DNA of 64,000 nt from Paguma larvata. Its lineage: Eukaryota; Chordata; Mammalia; Carnivora; Viverridae. The stretch is from assembly GCA_030068075.1 (NCBI GenBank), contig CM057834.1, positions 98,411,119 through 98,475,118 on the forward strand. Reading direction: 5' to 3'. The number at the start of each line of letters is the position of its first letter. The first letter of the stretch is position 1. The notes below the pieces were generated by a model. It was given only the letters and a program-made list of their open reading frames with translations, was not told the DNA's origin and did no database searches. Position numbers and translations under genes: made by a program. Of the stretch, positions 11,901 through 23,747 are shown one piece after another.

Positions 11901-13169
11901 AAGGAATCAGGTTTGAATCAAAGCAAACTAAGACGGCCCTGAACCCAAACACAGCACGATTCAGCAAATTCATTTTACGTTACTCCCTACTTATGAATGC
12001 TTCAAGCATGTCTCGAGTTCTCTGTGCTATCTCGAGATAGGACGTTACGACGACCGTCTTTCTGTAAATACAACCCTTAATTGTAGAGTCAGACACCAAA
12101 CACGTGCTTTCTCTTGGCTCAGTTTCTCCGATGACACATACTAGACACTCACGCACGACGCACCGGGCACACAGGACAGGGGCACAGAGCTGAAGTCCTG
12201 GTTTCGGGGGAAGAGTGCGGTCGAGACAGGTGTTTCTGTCTGTCTCTCTCCGTGGCCCTCCTCGGCCCCACCCCTCGACGGGGGATTTGCTGGGTGTAGC
12301 GTTTCCTTAGGACGAATGCGTTAGGGAAAGGGATGCCCCGAACCGGAGAGCCTGGGGCCTCGAATCCATGCCGCTCCCGGCCGGGCCGAACTTCCTGCCC
12401 CCACCCCAGGACTCCTTCACTTCCCTTTCCTGCCCACAATCGCCTCCAAACAAAAATCAGTCACCAGGCAACCAGTGTGTCCTGGGCCGGCAGACACAGC
12501 GATCGGCTTCGTCTCGTTCTGCCCGGGACTGACCGGGTTTTAAAGCAGAAAGTCCCACGTTCCGAGAAAATCCTCCATCCCTGGTGAACCCGGACAGCTG
12601 GTGCACCTGATGGCAGAGGCTCTCTCCCTGCGCCCCCCTCCCCCTCCCTGAAGACCGTGTGCACAACTGCGCATCTGTCTACACCACCGGCCTGACTTCC
12701 CGCGCCCGCTGCTCTCCAGCACCATTAACTTGTTCCACTCGCCGGCCCTTTGGTAACAGAGGAAATTCCCTCCCACCTTTCCCTTCCTCTGTGTTTCACT
12801 TACTGGCTAACGGCGAGCCCTAATCGTCGAATGAGAGAGTCAGAGATTCGTGTTTACCAAGAACGAGTCACGCTGTCAGTGAAAACAAATTTCAAAGTGA
12901 AATTAACCATAAACCCCAGGGTCCTCCCCATCCCCGAATCTCCCGAAATCCTGTCTTGTTCTCCATGAATCGCTTTTTTTTCTCCTCTACACAAACCCGC
13001 TTTTCCTAAAACACAGCTTTGGAGATCACCGAAACACCGCTGTGATCGCACTTTGCCTTCTGCGTGTTAAGGACTGCGTTTGCTCATCGGTTCGCTCAGC
13101 AGAATGTTTCCCCAGCACTGCACACGCACGTTACGGCAGAGACTGCGGCCCTGAAAGGTCAAGTTCGCT

Positions 13170-13394
13170 TGTTTATTTTTTTATGTTTACTCTTTTTTGA
13201 GAGATAGAGAGACAGAGCAGGGGGGGGGGACAAGGGCAGAGAGAGTGAGAGAGGGAGACACCTCTCTCCGAAGCGGGCTCCAGGCTCCGAGCTGTCAGCA
13301 CAGAGCCCGACGCGAGGCTTGAACCCGCCAACTGTGAGACCATGAGCTGAGCCGAGGTCGGACGCTTAACTGACATGAGCCACCCAGGCGCCCC
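13170..13394 (-). mobile_element. felid SINEC copy
   Basis: Reverse copy with T-rich start, an internal G9 run and a head ending GAGCCACCCAGGCGCCCC. Weak flanking duplication around AAAGGTCA. Confidence 0.9.
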
Positions 13395-13534
13395 CAAAAG
13401 GTCACTTTAAACCAAAGGCGACTTCAATTGCCCATCAGCAAATCGAAATCAGGATCAGAGACAGCGTAAGATGAGACGCTGAGGTCAGAGAAACAGAGAA
13501 GGCAGGGGTGGGGCGGAGGATGCTAAAGACAAGT

Positions 13535-13835
13535 CATAGGTTTGGCTCCAAACTCCCCGTACCCACTGGCTCTCAACCTCGGACGCACGTCATCTGGAGA
13601 ATTAGAAAAAGGAAAGGAAAGGAAAGGAAAGGAAAGGAAAGGAAAGGAAAGGAAGGAAGGAAGGAAGGAAGGAAGGAAGGAAGACCAGAAACCCTCAGTA
13701 CCTGGTCTCAGAGTTTCTAATTAAATTCACCTGGGGCGCAGCCGGGCACCTGGGAGTCTGAAAGGCCCCTCGGGTGACCCTAAGGTACAGCCCCATCCCA
13801 GACCGCAGTAGACCCAGAAAAATAAAAACACAGCG
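13535..13835 (+). mobile_element. MER5A-like hAT element split by a (GGAAA)n expansion
   Basis: Left part has CTGGCTCTCAACCTCGGACGC then CATCTGGAGAATTAGAAA. Right part has CTCAGAGTTTCTAATTAAATTCACC and CTGGGAGTCTG. This is the usual order of MER5-type non-autonomous hAT elements. Confidence 0.55.
13606..13683. repeat. (GGAAA)n followed by (GGAA)n microsatellite
   Basis: About eight GGAAA units pass abruptly into about eight GGAA units. Confidence 0.95.
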
Positions 13836-14689
13836 GGTCACCAAGGTGCTCCCCTTACACGAAGAGAACATAAGCCGCTTCCTGGGTAAAAGCACAGCTT
13901 CGCCAACACAGATTTCAACAGAGACTTCTGGAGACGGTTTGGGGCGAAACCCAGATTCCCGAAGCCTCTTCCGGCGCGGCCCCCAGACCACAGCCGGCGC
14001 ACCCCCGGGGGAATCTTCCCCAAGGCTCCTCGCTGGGTGCCCGCGTTGGGTGCCCGCCCGGGCCAGACGCAGTGAGCTCTGTCGCGCACTGTGGCCCCGA
14101 AAAACGCCCAAGGGACGCTCTGCGAGCTCCCCTGGGAACGGTGAGCCCGGGCTGCCCGGGGGGAGCCCCAGCCCAGAATGAGTCCGGTTCCTTGTCCGTA
14201 GGTCTCCACGCTCTTGTGAGGACGGACGGCCGTCTCCTTCCCACGGAGCCTCGAGACGGGTCCCGGGCCTCAGAGAGGCAGCTTAGCGGTCCCGCGGGGA
14301 CGGCGTTGGCAAGGACGTCAAATACCAGCCGGACAAGTGGGGGTGGGGCCGGGTCGACCTCCGAGTCACGTGACCTGGTACAGAGCCTACGAACGGTACA
14401 TGGTCGGCAAATCTCCGGTGAAAGAGAGGACGGATAATGCCCAAACCAAAAACCCCCAATGACGAAAAGCCCATCTCACCACGAGGACAGGGCTAGAAAG
14501 TCTGGTAAAGCGAATGCGAGAGAAAGAAAGGAATTTCCGCAGGTCGAGGACACGCACGAACTGACACGGGGCTGTCTCCTCTCTTCCTTATTCCTTTAAG
14601 GGCCTCCGGCCTCACCGAGATACCAACATGCAACTGACGCGTGCTCCTGCCGGGCGTTCCGCGCGCTGACGTGTTGCCCAGATTCGGGG

Positions 14690-15975
14690 ACAGGACCGCC
14701 AAAGCGCAGGCGAAAAAAGACAAAAATAGAGAAACTGGACCTCTTTAAAACTCCAACCTGGCGTGCTTCGACGAGGCACCAAAAAAGTGAAAAAGAGCCC
14801 ACAGGATGGAAGAAAATATTTTTACATCATGTCTCTGATAAGGGATTTGAATCTAGAATATATAAAGAATTTTTTTTTTAATTTTTTTCAACACTAATTT
14901 ATTTTTGAGAGATAGGGAGAGACAGAGCAGGAGCGGGGCAGGGGAAGACAGAGAGGAGACAGAGAATCCGAAGCAGGCTCCAGGCTCTGAGCTGTCAGCA
15001 CAGAGCCTGACGCGGGGCTTGAACCCACGATCATGAGATCATGACCTGAGCCGAAGTCGGATGCTCCATCGACTGAGCCACCGAGACGCCCCAGAACATA
15101 TGAAGAATTCTTAAACTCCCTAGTGAAAAGACAACCCAATTTAAAAACAGGGACAGGATATGAACGGACATTTCTCCAAGGAAGATTTACAAATGGCCAA
15201 AGTGCACATGGGCCCGACAATATCGGTCATTAGGGACATGCTGATCAAAACCACGAGACCCGCCAATTTGAACCCGCTAGGACAGCGGCGATAAACGGAC
15301 AGACAGTAGCAAGGGCTGGTGGGGACGTGTAGAAGCCCCGCCCCGCGTACACCGCTGGGGGAATTGAAAATGGTAAGCCCGTTGGGAAAATTGTCAGGCG
15401 GTTGCTCGAAAGCTAAATACAGAGTTATTACATCATGAGCAGCAATTCCGCTCCTGGGTATAAACCCAGGAGAAATGAAAACAAATGTCCACGCAGACAC
15501 TTGGACGTGAATGTTCATAGCAGCCTGACTCCTAATAGCCAAAAGGTGGAAACAACCCGAATATCCTTTAACTGATGAACCGGTCAACAAAATGAGGTAT
15601 ATTCATACCACGGGGTATTGTTAGGCCCTGGAAAGGAGTGAAGTGCCGATCCGTGCTGCGACGTGGCTGAGCCATGAGAAGATTACGGTAAGTGAGAGAA
15701 GCCCGTTGTGAAGACCCCATATGATTCCATTTTTATGAAAGTCCGGAACAGGGAAATCTATAGAGACAGAGAGTCGTGTCGTGGCTGCTTAGGGCTGGGG
15801 GGTGGGGGCGGATGAGAGAACAGATGGGTGACAGCTATAGTGTAAGGGATTTCTAGAACCGATGGTGGCGATGATTGCACAGCCCTGTGAATATGCTAAA
15901 ACCCACTGCAGTGTACACTTGCCATGGGTATCTGTGGCTCTGTCAACTGTATCTCAAGAAAGCTGTTTTAAAAGG
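14690..15975 (+). mobile_element. LINE-1 3' portion (ORF2 end and 3' UTR), GC-shifted
   Basis: Matches the plus-strand L1 consensus in order: AAAAATAGAGAAACTGGACC, TCTGATAAGGGATTTGAATC, ACATTTCTCCAAGGAAGATT, CTGGGTATAAACCCAGGAG, GAATGTTCATAGCAGCCTGA, ATGATTCCATTTTTATGAAA, TTGCACAGCCCTGTGAATAT and a CTCAAGAAAGCTGTTTTA end. No intact reading frame. Split by a SINE. Confidence 0.88.
14870..15092 (-). mobile_element. felid SINEC copy inside LINE-1
   Basis: Reverse full copy. The flanks GAATATATAAAGAATT and GAACATATGAAGAATT are an imperfect target duplication taken from the L1. Confidence 0.93.
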
Positions 15976-16193
15976 GCGCCCGGGGGGCTCAGTCGGTAGA
16001 GCATGTGACTTCAGTTCGGGTCATGAGCTCGCAGTTCATGAGTTAGAGCCCCGCTTCGGGCTCTGCGCTGACAGCTCGGAGCCCGGAGCCTGCTTCAGAG
16101 CCTGGGGCTCCCTCTCTCTCCGCCCCTCCCCTGCTCGCGCTTTGTCTCTCTTTCTCAAAAATAAATAAGCATTTTTTTTAAATGTAAAAAAGA
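15976..16193 (+). mobile_element. felid SINEC copy at the 3' end of the LINE-1
   Basis: Starts GGGCGCCCGGGGGGCTCAGTC and ends AATAAATAAGCATTTTTTTT. It abuts the L1 terminus, so it probably inserted in the L1 A-rich tail. Confidence 0.92.
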
Positions 16194-16739
16194 GAAGAAA
16201 GCCAGCAAAACAACAACACGGCAACAACACGGAGACCCGTGTGTCACGGAACCGACGGGTCGGAACGATAAAGGTTGACCACATGTTGCCGGCGAGCCCG
16301 CGGGAAAGTGGGCCACAGCTGCTTCCACGCGTTGCCATCGGAAATGCAAACGGACACAAGCCTCCCCCAGGGAAACCTGGCGAGGGCTCCCCAAAGCGTG
16401 AGCACGTGAGCACGCCGGGCCCCCCGCGGACAGCGCCCACATCTGCGTCCGGGCCACATGACATGCTCGGGCACCCTCCTTGCCTGCACACACGTGTGCC
16501 GGCCGACAGACCGCCCGACGGGCTTGGCCCGGCGCACTCAGGGAGCAGTTGGCACGCCGCCAGCTCGGCTGAGGTCACCGATGCCCATCAAGGAGCCAGA
16601 GAGGGAACAATCAACCACGGCCCTGGTCATGCAGAAAGCAAAGAAAAATAGGAAACCAAAACGTGCCTGGCCGGGAAGGGCCGGGACGGGGCTTGGGAAG
16701 ACGGGCTGTGATTATGGGAAAGGCAAGGACAGGCTCTGC

Positions 16740-17110
16740 CTCTCCTTGAGGTCAGAGGCTGTCTTTTCCTCGCATCACCGTGTGGATTCTTTCAGGACCG
16801 AGGTGTCCAGCAGGGAGAACTGCAGGTGCAAAGGCCCGGGGGCAGGAAGAGGCAGGAGAAGGCTGTCCCGTCCATGGCAAAGCAGCAGCCAGTGTGACTG
16901 AGACAGGTTGATGAGACCAGAAAGGGGGCGACACCATGCTCCTCTGAACCCTTCGGGTCACCGGAAGGACTAGGACTTTCACTCTGAACATGACAGAGAG
17001 TCGCTGGAAGGTTCCGGCAGGGGACACGTGATCTGACATATTTTAACACCATCACCCTGGCCCCCTGTCGAGAGCAGACAGCAGGGGGCAGAGGTGGAAA
17101 TGGCCTTCAA
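16740..17110 (+). repeat. old dispersed mammalian repeat, family not assigned
   Basis: Segments such as GCAAAGGCCCGGGGGC, GGACTAGGACTTTCACTCTGA and CACGTGATCTGACATATTTT recall a common old interspersed mammalian repeat, but I cannot name the family with confidence. A later portion of what looks like the same family occurs at 55290-55800. Confidence 0.4.
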
Positions 17111-18348
17111 TGCCAGGTTGGAGCCGACTCCGGAGTGATGGGCACGGCGAGGAAAAGAGGGCAGGAAGACCTAATCACGGAAGAAAAAGGGGCGGAAACC
17201 GATGAAGCCGTGGGGGGGGCCGGCCTCGAGGTCCCAACGAGGCGACATCCCCGCGTCACCGGCTCCTGGCCGCTGTCCCGAAGCTTAGCACGACGGACGC
17301 GGAGAAGTGGTTACTAATCATGCAGAAATAGCCCATAAAGAATTCAAGCACACAGAAATAGTTAAAATAAATCTTCTTTAAAGACAAGAAGCCGTCCCGA
17401 GAAAGGGGGCAGTCACGAAGTCGAGAGGGGGACAAAGAATCGCGAGAAGAGAAGCTTCCGAGGCTCCGGGCCGGGCCGCTCTCGCCCATCGTGAGCTTTT
17501 AAGCTTTATCGCTTCCCTGTAAGGTGCTAACGGCCCATCGAGCACTGTTTCTAGCCAACTCGCCCGCCTGCGGAGGCTGCAGAAGGCCCCTCCTGAAGGC
17601 TTAGAGTGAGGGCCCTTGGTTCCTCACCCCTGCAGCAAAACCAACACGGGGTGGGGTGGGGGTGCTCCTCCAGGCACAGCGGGATGGAGAAGAGACCTTC
17701 ATGAGGGCAGGGCTGGTGTGGAACTCAGGGACAGAGTCTCTGCGAGGCTCGGGGCCCCGGGAATGAGCGCAGGCCAAGCAGGAGGGCTGAGGAGCAGGAG
17801 AGTCACAGTGGCGACACGCTAGCCTCACCCCCAGAGGAGGAAGACTGGAGGCCAACTCTGATCTCAGCTGAGCGCCGGGCTGGGGTCGGAGGGGCCGGGG
17901 AGTGCACGAACCCGTGGCACCGTTCCGTGGACTGCGAAGGGCCTGGTGTCCCCTGGGCCTGGGCAACGTCACGGCACTCCAGGCTTTGCCTGCCTGACCT
18001 CCCTCTGGCCCCCGTCTGTGGCCTCCGCGCGCTCTGCCTGCACCACCTCAGGCCGTCACCTCGGTCTCGGGCGAGCACGTTTCCTGGACGTGTCCCACTT
18101 GACTTAACTGGAGGCAAGGTCAAGGAGGAAAAGAGCGGGTCCTCACAGCGCCAAGTCTGTAGGCTTGCGGCCGCCAGATACGTGAATCAAGCCATTTCCT
18201 AATCTCCCTGGAGAGGGACACGGCGTGCTTGAGTGCGTCCACCCCCGGCCACCCAGGGCTCGCCAGACCAAGCCTACAGAGAGAAACATTTCTTCAAGAA
18301 TCGAGAGAGTAGTAATTTTCTCAGTCATGAGCCAATTATAGAAACTGA

Positions 18349-18545
18349 CAAGAAGAAAGAAAGAAAGGAAGGAGAAAAGGAAGGAAAGGAAAGAAAGAGA
18401 GAGACAGAAAGAAAGAAGGAAAGAAAGAAAGAAACGAAAGGAAGAGGAAAAAAGAAAGAAAGAAAGCAAGAAGAGAGAGAAAGAAAGGAAGAAGAAAAGG
18501 AAGGAAAGAGGAAAAGAAAGAAAGAATATATAAAGAGAAGAAATC
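18349..18545. repeat. (GAAA)n/(GGAA)n purine microsatellite
   Basis: About 200 bp of nearly pure purine, GAAA and GGAA units mixed. It gives spurious Lys/Glu-rich and Phe/Leu/Ser-rich frames. Confidence 0.95.
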
Positions 18546-19224
18546 AAACAGTGATTGACAGAGAAGCCAGCGCGGCCTTGGCAAAGCCGCCAGACCGGGA
18601 TCCACCCACGGGTTCGCGGCTAAGGAGCCGTCAGCAGCCCTGTTCACAAATTCCCTGCTCCGGCTCTTTGGGCCTCAGTTTCCCCAACCCAGATTATGTG
18701 GTCCACGCATCTGTTACTTCTGTCACCGCTCCCCCGGCAAACTCGTATTCGGGGCCTCCCGTGCCTAAGAGTCGTGTTTACGGTTCCAAGGGCCACACCT
18801 CGCTCTCGTCTGAGATTTTGACACTGCTTCGTGGTTTACCAGATGCCTCGCCTACACCGTTCATCCCTGCGACGGAACGCGGGCGGGAAAGCAACCACGC
18901 CTCGTGCGCGGTAATCGCTAGGGGAGGGAGGTGATAGAAGACCTGGTCCCTACTTGACCAGCGCTCCTGGTCCGGACCTGAGGGGCCGAGCCCCAGGCGG
19001 TCGGTCACCCCCCCCTGCCCCCGCAGCGTCGCCGAGCATGGGGAGGGGCTCGCGCTCCAGGAACGCCCCTGCGCAGAGCCGGTGACGCCACGCGGCTCAG
19101 GTTCCTGCACTCTCTGGGGCTCTGGAATGCTGCACCTGCCACAGGATTCTGGGGAAATGGGGCGGGGAGAGTGGCTCAGGAGGTAGGCTTGACTTCTTAA
19201 GGCACGAGGAGGCCGGGTGCCTCT

Positions 19225-19300
19225 CGGGGACCTCGCCCGTCAAATGCGAATATTAAGTTAGTTGGAGAATGCAAAGCACCTAATAAGTGCAAGTGGACCC
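19225..19300 (+). mobile_element. MIR 3' fragment
   Basis: GAGAATGCAAAGCACCTAATAAGTGC resembles the MIR end region in part. Short. Confidence 0.35.
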
Positions 19301-19376
19301 AGCACAGTGCGGCGACAGGGGCAGGGGGAGGAAGCGGAGAGCGAGGCCAGCTTGCACACGCTATGAAAACGTTCCC

Positions 19377-19592
19377 GGGGCGCCTGGGTGGGGCTCGGTC
19401 GGTGAAACATCCGACGACTTCGGCTCAGGTCACGATCTCGAGGTTGGTGGGTTCAAGCCCCACATCGCGCTCTGCGCTGCCAGTTTGGAGCCTGGCGCCT
19501 GCTTCAGATTCCGCGTCTCCCTCTCTCTCGGCCCCTCCCCCTGCTGGCACTCTCCGTCTCTCTCAAAAATAAATAAACGTTGAAAAAAAAAA
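19377..19592 (+). mobile_element. felid SINEC copy
   Basis: Full copy from GGGGCGCCTGGGTGGGGCTC. Flanks TGAAAACGTTCC and TGAAAACCTTCC are the target duplication. Confidence 0.93.
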
Positions 19593-21504
19593 AGCTTCTG
19601 AAAACCTTCCTGGAGCTCAGTGACAGGCGCTCTCCACACAAATTTGCTTCTGGAGCACCTCCTTGACCTTCAGAATTCAGGCGCAGGCCGATCTTGGGGC
19701 CGGAGAACCGGTAACCCATGGGATTCCCTTCCAGGGCCGGTTCCAGGCGGAGCTGTTTGGATTGGCTCCATCTCGACAAGAGCGCTTGCATCCGGGTTTA
19801 GGAGCCAACAACACGCCAGCCACTGAAGGTCCGTACGTCCAGGCACGCGGACACTGCCACATTCATGCAAACACCCGTACGTGTGCGTGAGTTTACGCAG
19901 GCGCTGCCCTGGCGCACCCCCGGCTTCGGAGGCAGGTCCCCGCGCACGCGGGTGGTGCACACCGACCACCGGCGGGCCGCGGGCCTGGAACCGAGAATAA
20001 AACTCTAAAGCTGGCATCCGAAAGCAAATGGAACCCGGAGCAGCGTTGGATTTCATTTTGTGACGTTCTGAACCTTGGCTACGTCAGACGCCGCCTGCTG
20101 GCCCCGCAGGCCTGCCCTTCACAAAGACGGCGGCGTTGAAGAGTTGTCCAACAAAGGCTGAGCCACAGAGGACGCGGCTGTGGCTGCGGCCGTTGTTTCT
20201 CAGACGTGCCGCCCTGTTTTTGTTTTCCCCGAAGTTTAATAAATTATGTCGCCAACAAAACAGAACTTTCTGGAGCGATATCTTGCTGGTGTGCTTCCAA
20301 GGAGGATGAATGGCTCGGTCTTTCTCCTTCCAGGATTGGGGATCACGCGGCCTGCCTCTGTCCACGTGGGGGCGAGGCCGCCCAAGGAAGCTGAGCCTGG
20401 AACGGGACTCCGCGGATTACCCAACAAACGAACGAGATAAATCCGTGGAATCAGCAGACTCAAGGTCAGGACGACTTGGACTCCGTGCAAACGTCTGGCC
20501 CGCAGTCGACGCTCTCTCTGATGAAGAGCAGATAGAAACGCGCCCTCTTCGCTTCGCCCATCAGCGGAGGCGCCACGGCTCCAGGCGCCGACGCCCTCTG
20601 AGTCGGGCTTGAGGAGGGGACACAAGACTCGGGCCTCAGGAGGCTCACGGGGGCCGTCTAGACCAGACCACGAGGGGGGCGGCGGTGGGCAGCACGGGTA
20701 CGCCAATCTGTGGCCTCGGCTCCGCCTCTGGCCGTGGACCCACTAGCTGAGAAACTCTTCAGCGATTCAGATTCCGAGGTTTCCTCCGGAACCTGGGCTC
20801 TGGGGGAGGGTGGGGAGGGCAGGTGGAGGGAAGTCAGGGAGGAAGCAAGCACAGAACCCAATCCTTTCATTTCCCAGGCCTCTTCCAAGCGCCTACGCCC
20901 TATAGGATGGGGAAGCGAGGGGTGCGGTGGGGCCCCTCAGAGGCCCATAGGCAGGTCCCGCTGTCTACTGGTGGCCTCTGGGCCTCAGCTTACTCTTCTG
21001 AAAGGGGGGAGGGGCTACAAGGCTGTGTATCTCCGACGCCAGTCTAGCTCTCAGCTCCTGGCACTGAAGTCAGCAGAGAGCCTGCTGTTTAACGGAGGCG
21101 CGAGATCGGGCTCGGCAGAGAGGGGGCAGAACGACAGCAAGAAGGCCCTCCCGGCCCGGCGAGGGCATCTATCCGAGCAGTCGTTTTCGAACACCGGCCC
21201 CTCTCCTGGATCACACGACGACTCTAAGGGGGCCCTCCGCACCGGTTTTTTTTTTTAAATGAAACACGACGGAGTCGAGAATATCCCACCGCCGGCACAG
21301 AGTCGGCGCCACAGCAGCGAAAGCCATTATTGTCATCGGCATTTCCGTTGTAGGGACTGGTCCAGACAAATACACAGAACGAACTCGCCGGGAATCAGCA
21401 GACTCGCCGAAATACACTCGCACGGGCTGGGGTCGATCGCGCCTGTCCCACACTGGAACGCCGGCTCCCGGGGTTGGGGACTTCCAGCGGTTTTGTTCCC
21501 TGGA

Positions 21505-21585
21505 AGCCCCAGCGTCTCCAGCGGCACCTGGCACCAGCCAAATGCTCCATAAATATTTGTTTGGACAAATGAAATCAGGATCGTT
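21505..21585 (+). mobile_element. L2/MIR-type 3' end fragment
   Basis: CACCTGGCACC followed by AATGCTCCATAAATATTTGTT, the typical 3' end of L2-type elements. Confidence 0.5.
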
Positions 21586-21645
21586 TCATGAGAAGGGAAG
21601 TTTGGTGGCCAGGAGGTGAGAGGGGAAATTAAGAAGGAAAGATGA

Positions 21646-21695
21646 GGGGCGCCCGGGGTGGCTCAGTGGGTTGAGTATCCACTTCGGCTCCGAGG
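21646..21695 (+). mobile_element. 5' fragment of a SINEC copy
   Basis: GGGGCGCCCGGGGTGGCTCAG and the following GGGTTGAGTATCC match the SINE head; the body cannot be followed further. Confidence 0.55.
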
Positions 21696-21984
21696 GCACG
21701 GAGCAGGGAAGCCCCGCCCCGTGATTTCGGACGGTTCCCCGACGGACGCGATGGACCCTAATGCGTATGCATTTGTCGTGACGGTTTGTGGTGAGCCGCC
21801 TCGGCTGCTTCTCAGAATAGATTTAGGTGAAACAGTAGTACTTAGGCAGGACAAAAATTGTGCGGGCTGAGTGAGTCACGGCCGTTCGGGACTCACTCCT
21901 CCCACGGGGCTGCCTCTCTCTCCCTGAGGGTGAGTCACACAGGAACCCAGAGGGAGACGGCAAGTCAGCCCAGGCACGGACGCA

Positions 21985-22290
21985 TGTGGGAATGTGTGTG
22001 TGTGCCTTATGTGTGTGTATTGTCTGTGTGTGTACACGTGTGTACAGGTCTATGTGTATAGCTGTATGTGTGTATTTGTGCATGTTTGTATATGTGCGGC
22101 TGTGGGTATATGTGTACTTTCGTGTGGCTGTATGTGTGCACACGTGTGCATACATGTGTATATGTGTGTGGCTGTGTATATACGTGTGTGTAGTTGTATA
22201 TGTGTGTGACTGTCCGTGTGTACATATGTGTGGCTGTGTGTACTGGTGTGTGCGGCTGTGTGCATATTCATTTGTGTGTGTGGAGCCGTT
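21985..22290. repeat. long degenerate (TG)n domain with higher-order repeats
   Basis: About 300 bp of alternating TG/TA/CG steps with a recurring TGTGTGGCTGTGTATA-like motif at roughly 25-30 bp spacing toward the right end. Confidence 0.9.
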
Positions 22291-22366
22291 CATATGCTTC
22301 TAATTATCTTTGTAAAATGAATCCTACTCTTATAATCACTATGGGTTTCAGGAAATAGTATGTTCT

Positions 22367-22580
22367 TTTTCTTAAATTTTTAGAAATGTTTATTTTTGAG
22401 AGACAGAGACAGAGCGTGAGCAGGGGATGGGCAGAGAGAGAGGGAGACACAGACTCTGAAGCAGGCTCCACGTTCTGAGCCATCAGCACAGAGCCCGACG
22501 CGGGGCTCGAACTCACAGACCGTGAGATCACGACCTGAGCTGAAGTCGGACACTCCACCGACTGAGCCCCCCGGGCGCCC
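22367..22580 (-). mobile_element. felid SINEC copy
   Basis: Reverse full copy ending GAGCCCCCCGGGCGCCCC. Flanks AGGAAATAGTATGTTCT (22350-22366) and AGGAAACTATGTTCTG (from 22581). Confidence 0.93.
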
Positions 22581-23549
22581 CAGGAAACTATGTTCTGATA
22601 CGTTTTCCGCAGTTGCGCTTTGCAAAGTGTGGTCCGAGGATGTCTCCACGACTGTTCCGTGGAGCACGGTCACAGGTGAAGAGGGTCCCCCAGGGCCCGC
22701 AGTTGGGAATGGAACCCAGTCGTTTCGCAAGTGAATCTGTGTTTTAACGACACAAATGCGAGTCCCTACCTGCTCCCTAAATTGTCCTCAGGAAATCCTC
22801 AAGGCCGTGATAATAAAAGTGGGCCTGCAGGTGAAGTGTGGGGAGAGGGCCGCTGTGTGCAGAGCCTGTGCCCGCAGGGGGTGCCTACCAGCAAAGAATG
22901 GGTGACTGGTCACGGAACGTCCCAGTGAGCCACCGTGACCGCGCGGGAAGACCGTGGCCCAAGGCTGGGGCCTGTGGCTGCGTGGCGTCTTGGACACCAG
23001 TTGCGCCGTGTGACCGCGCCGGGGCCGCTGGAAAGATCCCCCCTTGGCAAAGCATCAAAGGGGGGCCCGTGGGCTGCTGGGAAACCCCCCCGGCCACGGC
23101 TCAGGTGTGGCTGACTGCTGGGAGCAGGGGGCTGTGGGTGCAGACGTGTGTTAGCTGAGCTGGTCTTCGGTGACCTTCCTTTCGGTATCGGCTCTGTCCC
23201 TTCTTTCAAGCCACGGCGTTGTGGGACCGTGGCCCCCTCGCGCTTCTGCCCGGCTTCTCTGTTCAAGAGCTGGTCCTTCTTAGGCCCCTGACGCCTGAGA
23301 CCCCGGGGGGAGTGCTCTGCTCCGGTCATCCCCCCGGGACTGGTCCCTCCCCGTCTCCACGCCTGTCCTGGGCTTTGTCATTCTCTGAAGACTCAGTTCC
23401 TCCAAAGTGACAATGAGCTAATCTGGCATGTGGAGTGGCAAAGTGCCCACAAGGTGCCCGGTGAGGGCCGGTCTGCCCCTCCCCCACCCCCCACGCCCAG
23501 CAACCACTTCCTCCTGCCCCGCATGGGAAGTCTTTGTAAGTGGCTTTCC

Positions 23550-23747
23550 TTTTATTTTTTCCTTTATTTTTTTAAGTCTGTTTATTTATTTTGAGAGAGA
23601 GAGAGAGAGAGAGGGAGGGAGAGAGGAACCCAAGCAGGCTCCGCACCGTCAGCACAGAGCCCGACGCGGGGCTCAAACCCATGAACCGTGAGATGGTGAC
23701 CTGAGCGGAAGTCAGAGGTTTAACTGACTGAGCCGCCCGAGTGCCCC
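23550..23747 (-). mobile_element. SINEC copy with shortened body
   Basis: Reverse copy, T-rich start and GA run, head GAGCCGCCCGAGTGCCCC. Duplication GTGGCTTTCC at 23540-23549 and 23748-23757. Confidence 0.92.

Larger units (their letters stand above)
1..14690. other. PRKAG2 intron 1, distal part (1-14690)
   Basis: Non-coding intron sequence, transcribed on the minus strand. Outside the listed repeats, the blocks 1-900, 1523-3204, 3336-4731, 4952-5454, 5546-6884, 7036-8123, 9620-10796, 11917-13165 and 13840-14690 contain GC-rich unique-looking DNA. In them I recognise no exon, RNA gene or repeat. The open frames there are short, lack family resemblance and show no paired splice sites. A short (CCAAA)n run sits at 7812-7832. 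Block 13900-14320 is notably CpG-rich but has no promoter motif I would defend. Confidence 0.75.

Noticed and set aside
14690..15975. Possible active LINE-1
   Set aside because: Only the 3' portion is present, with many substitutions and a SINE insertion; there is no intact ORF2.
18143..18934. Lys/Glu-rich and Phe/Leu/Ser-rich frames
   Set aside because: Translation of the (GAAA)n tract.
21823..22303. Cys/Val- and His/Thr-rich repeat frames
   Set aside because: Translation of the TG domain.
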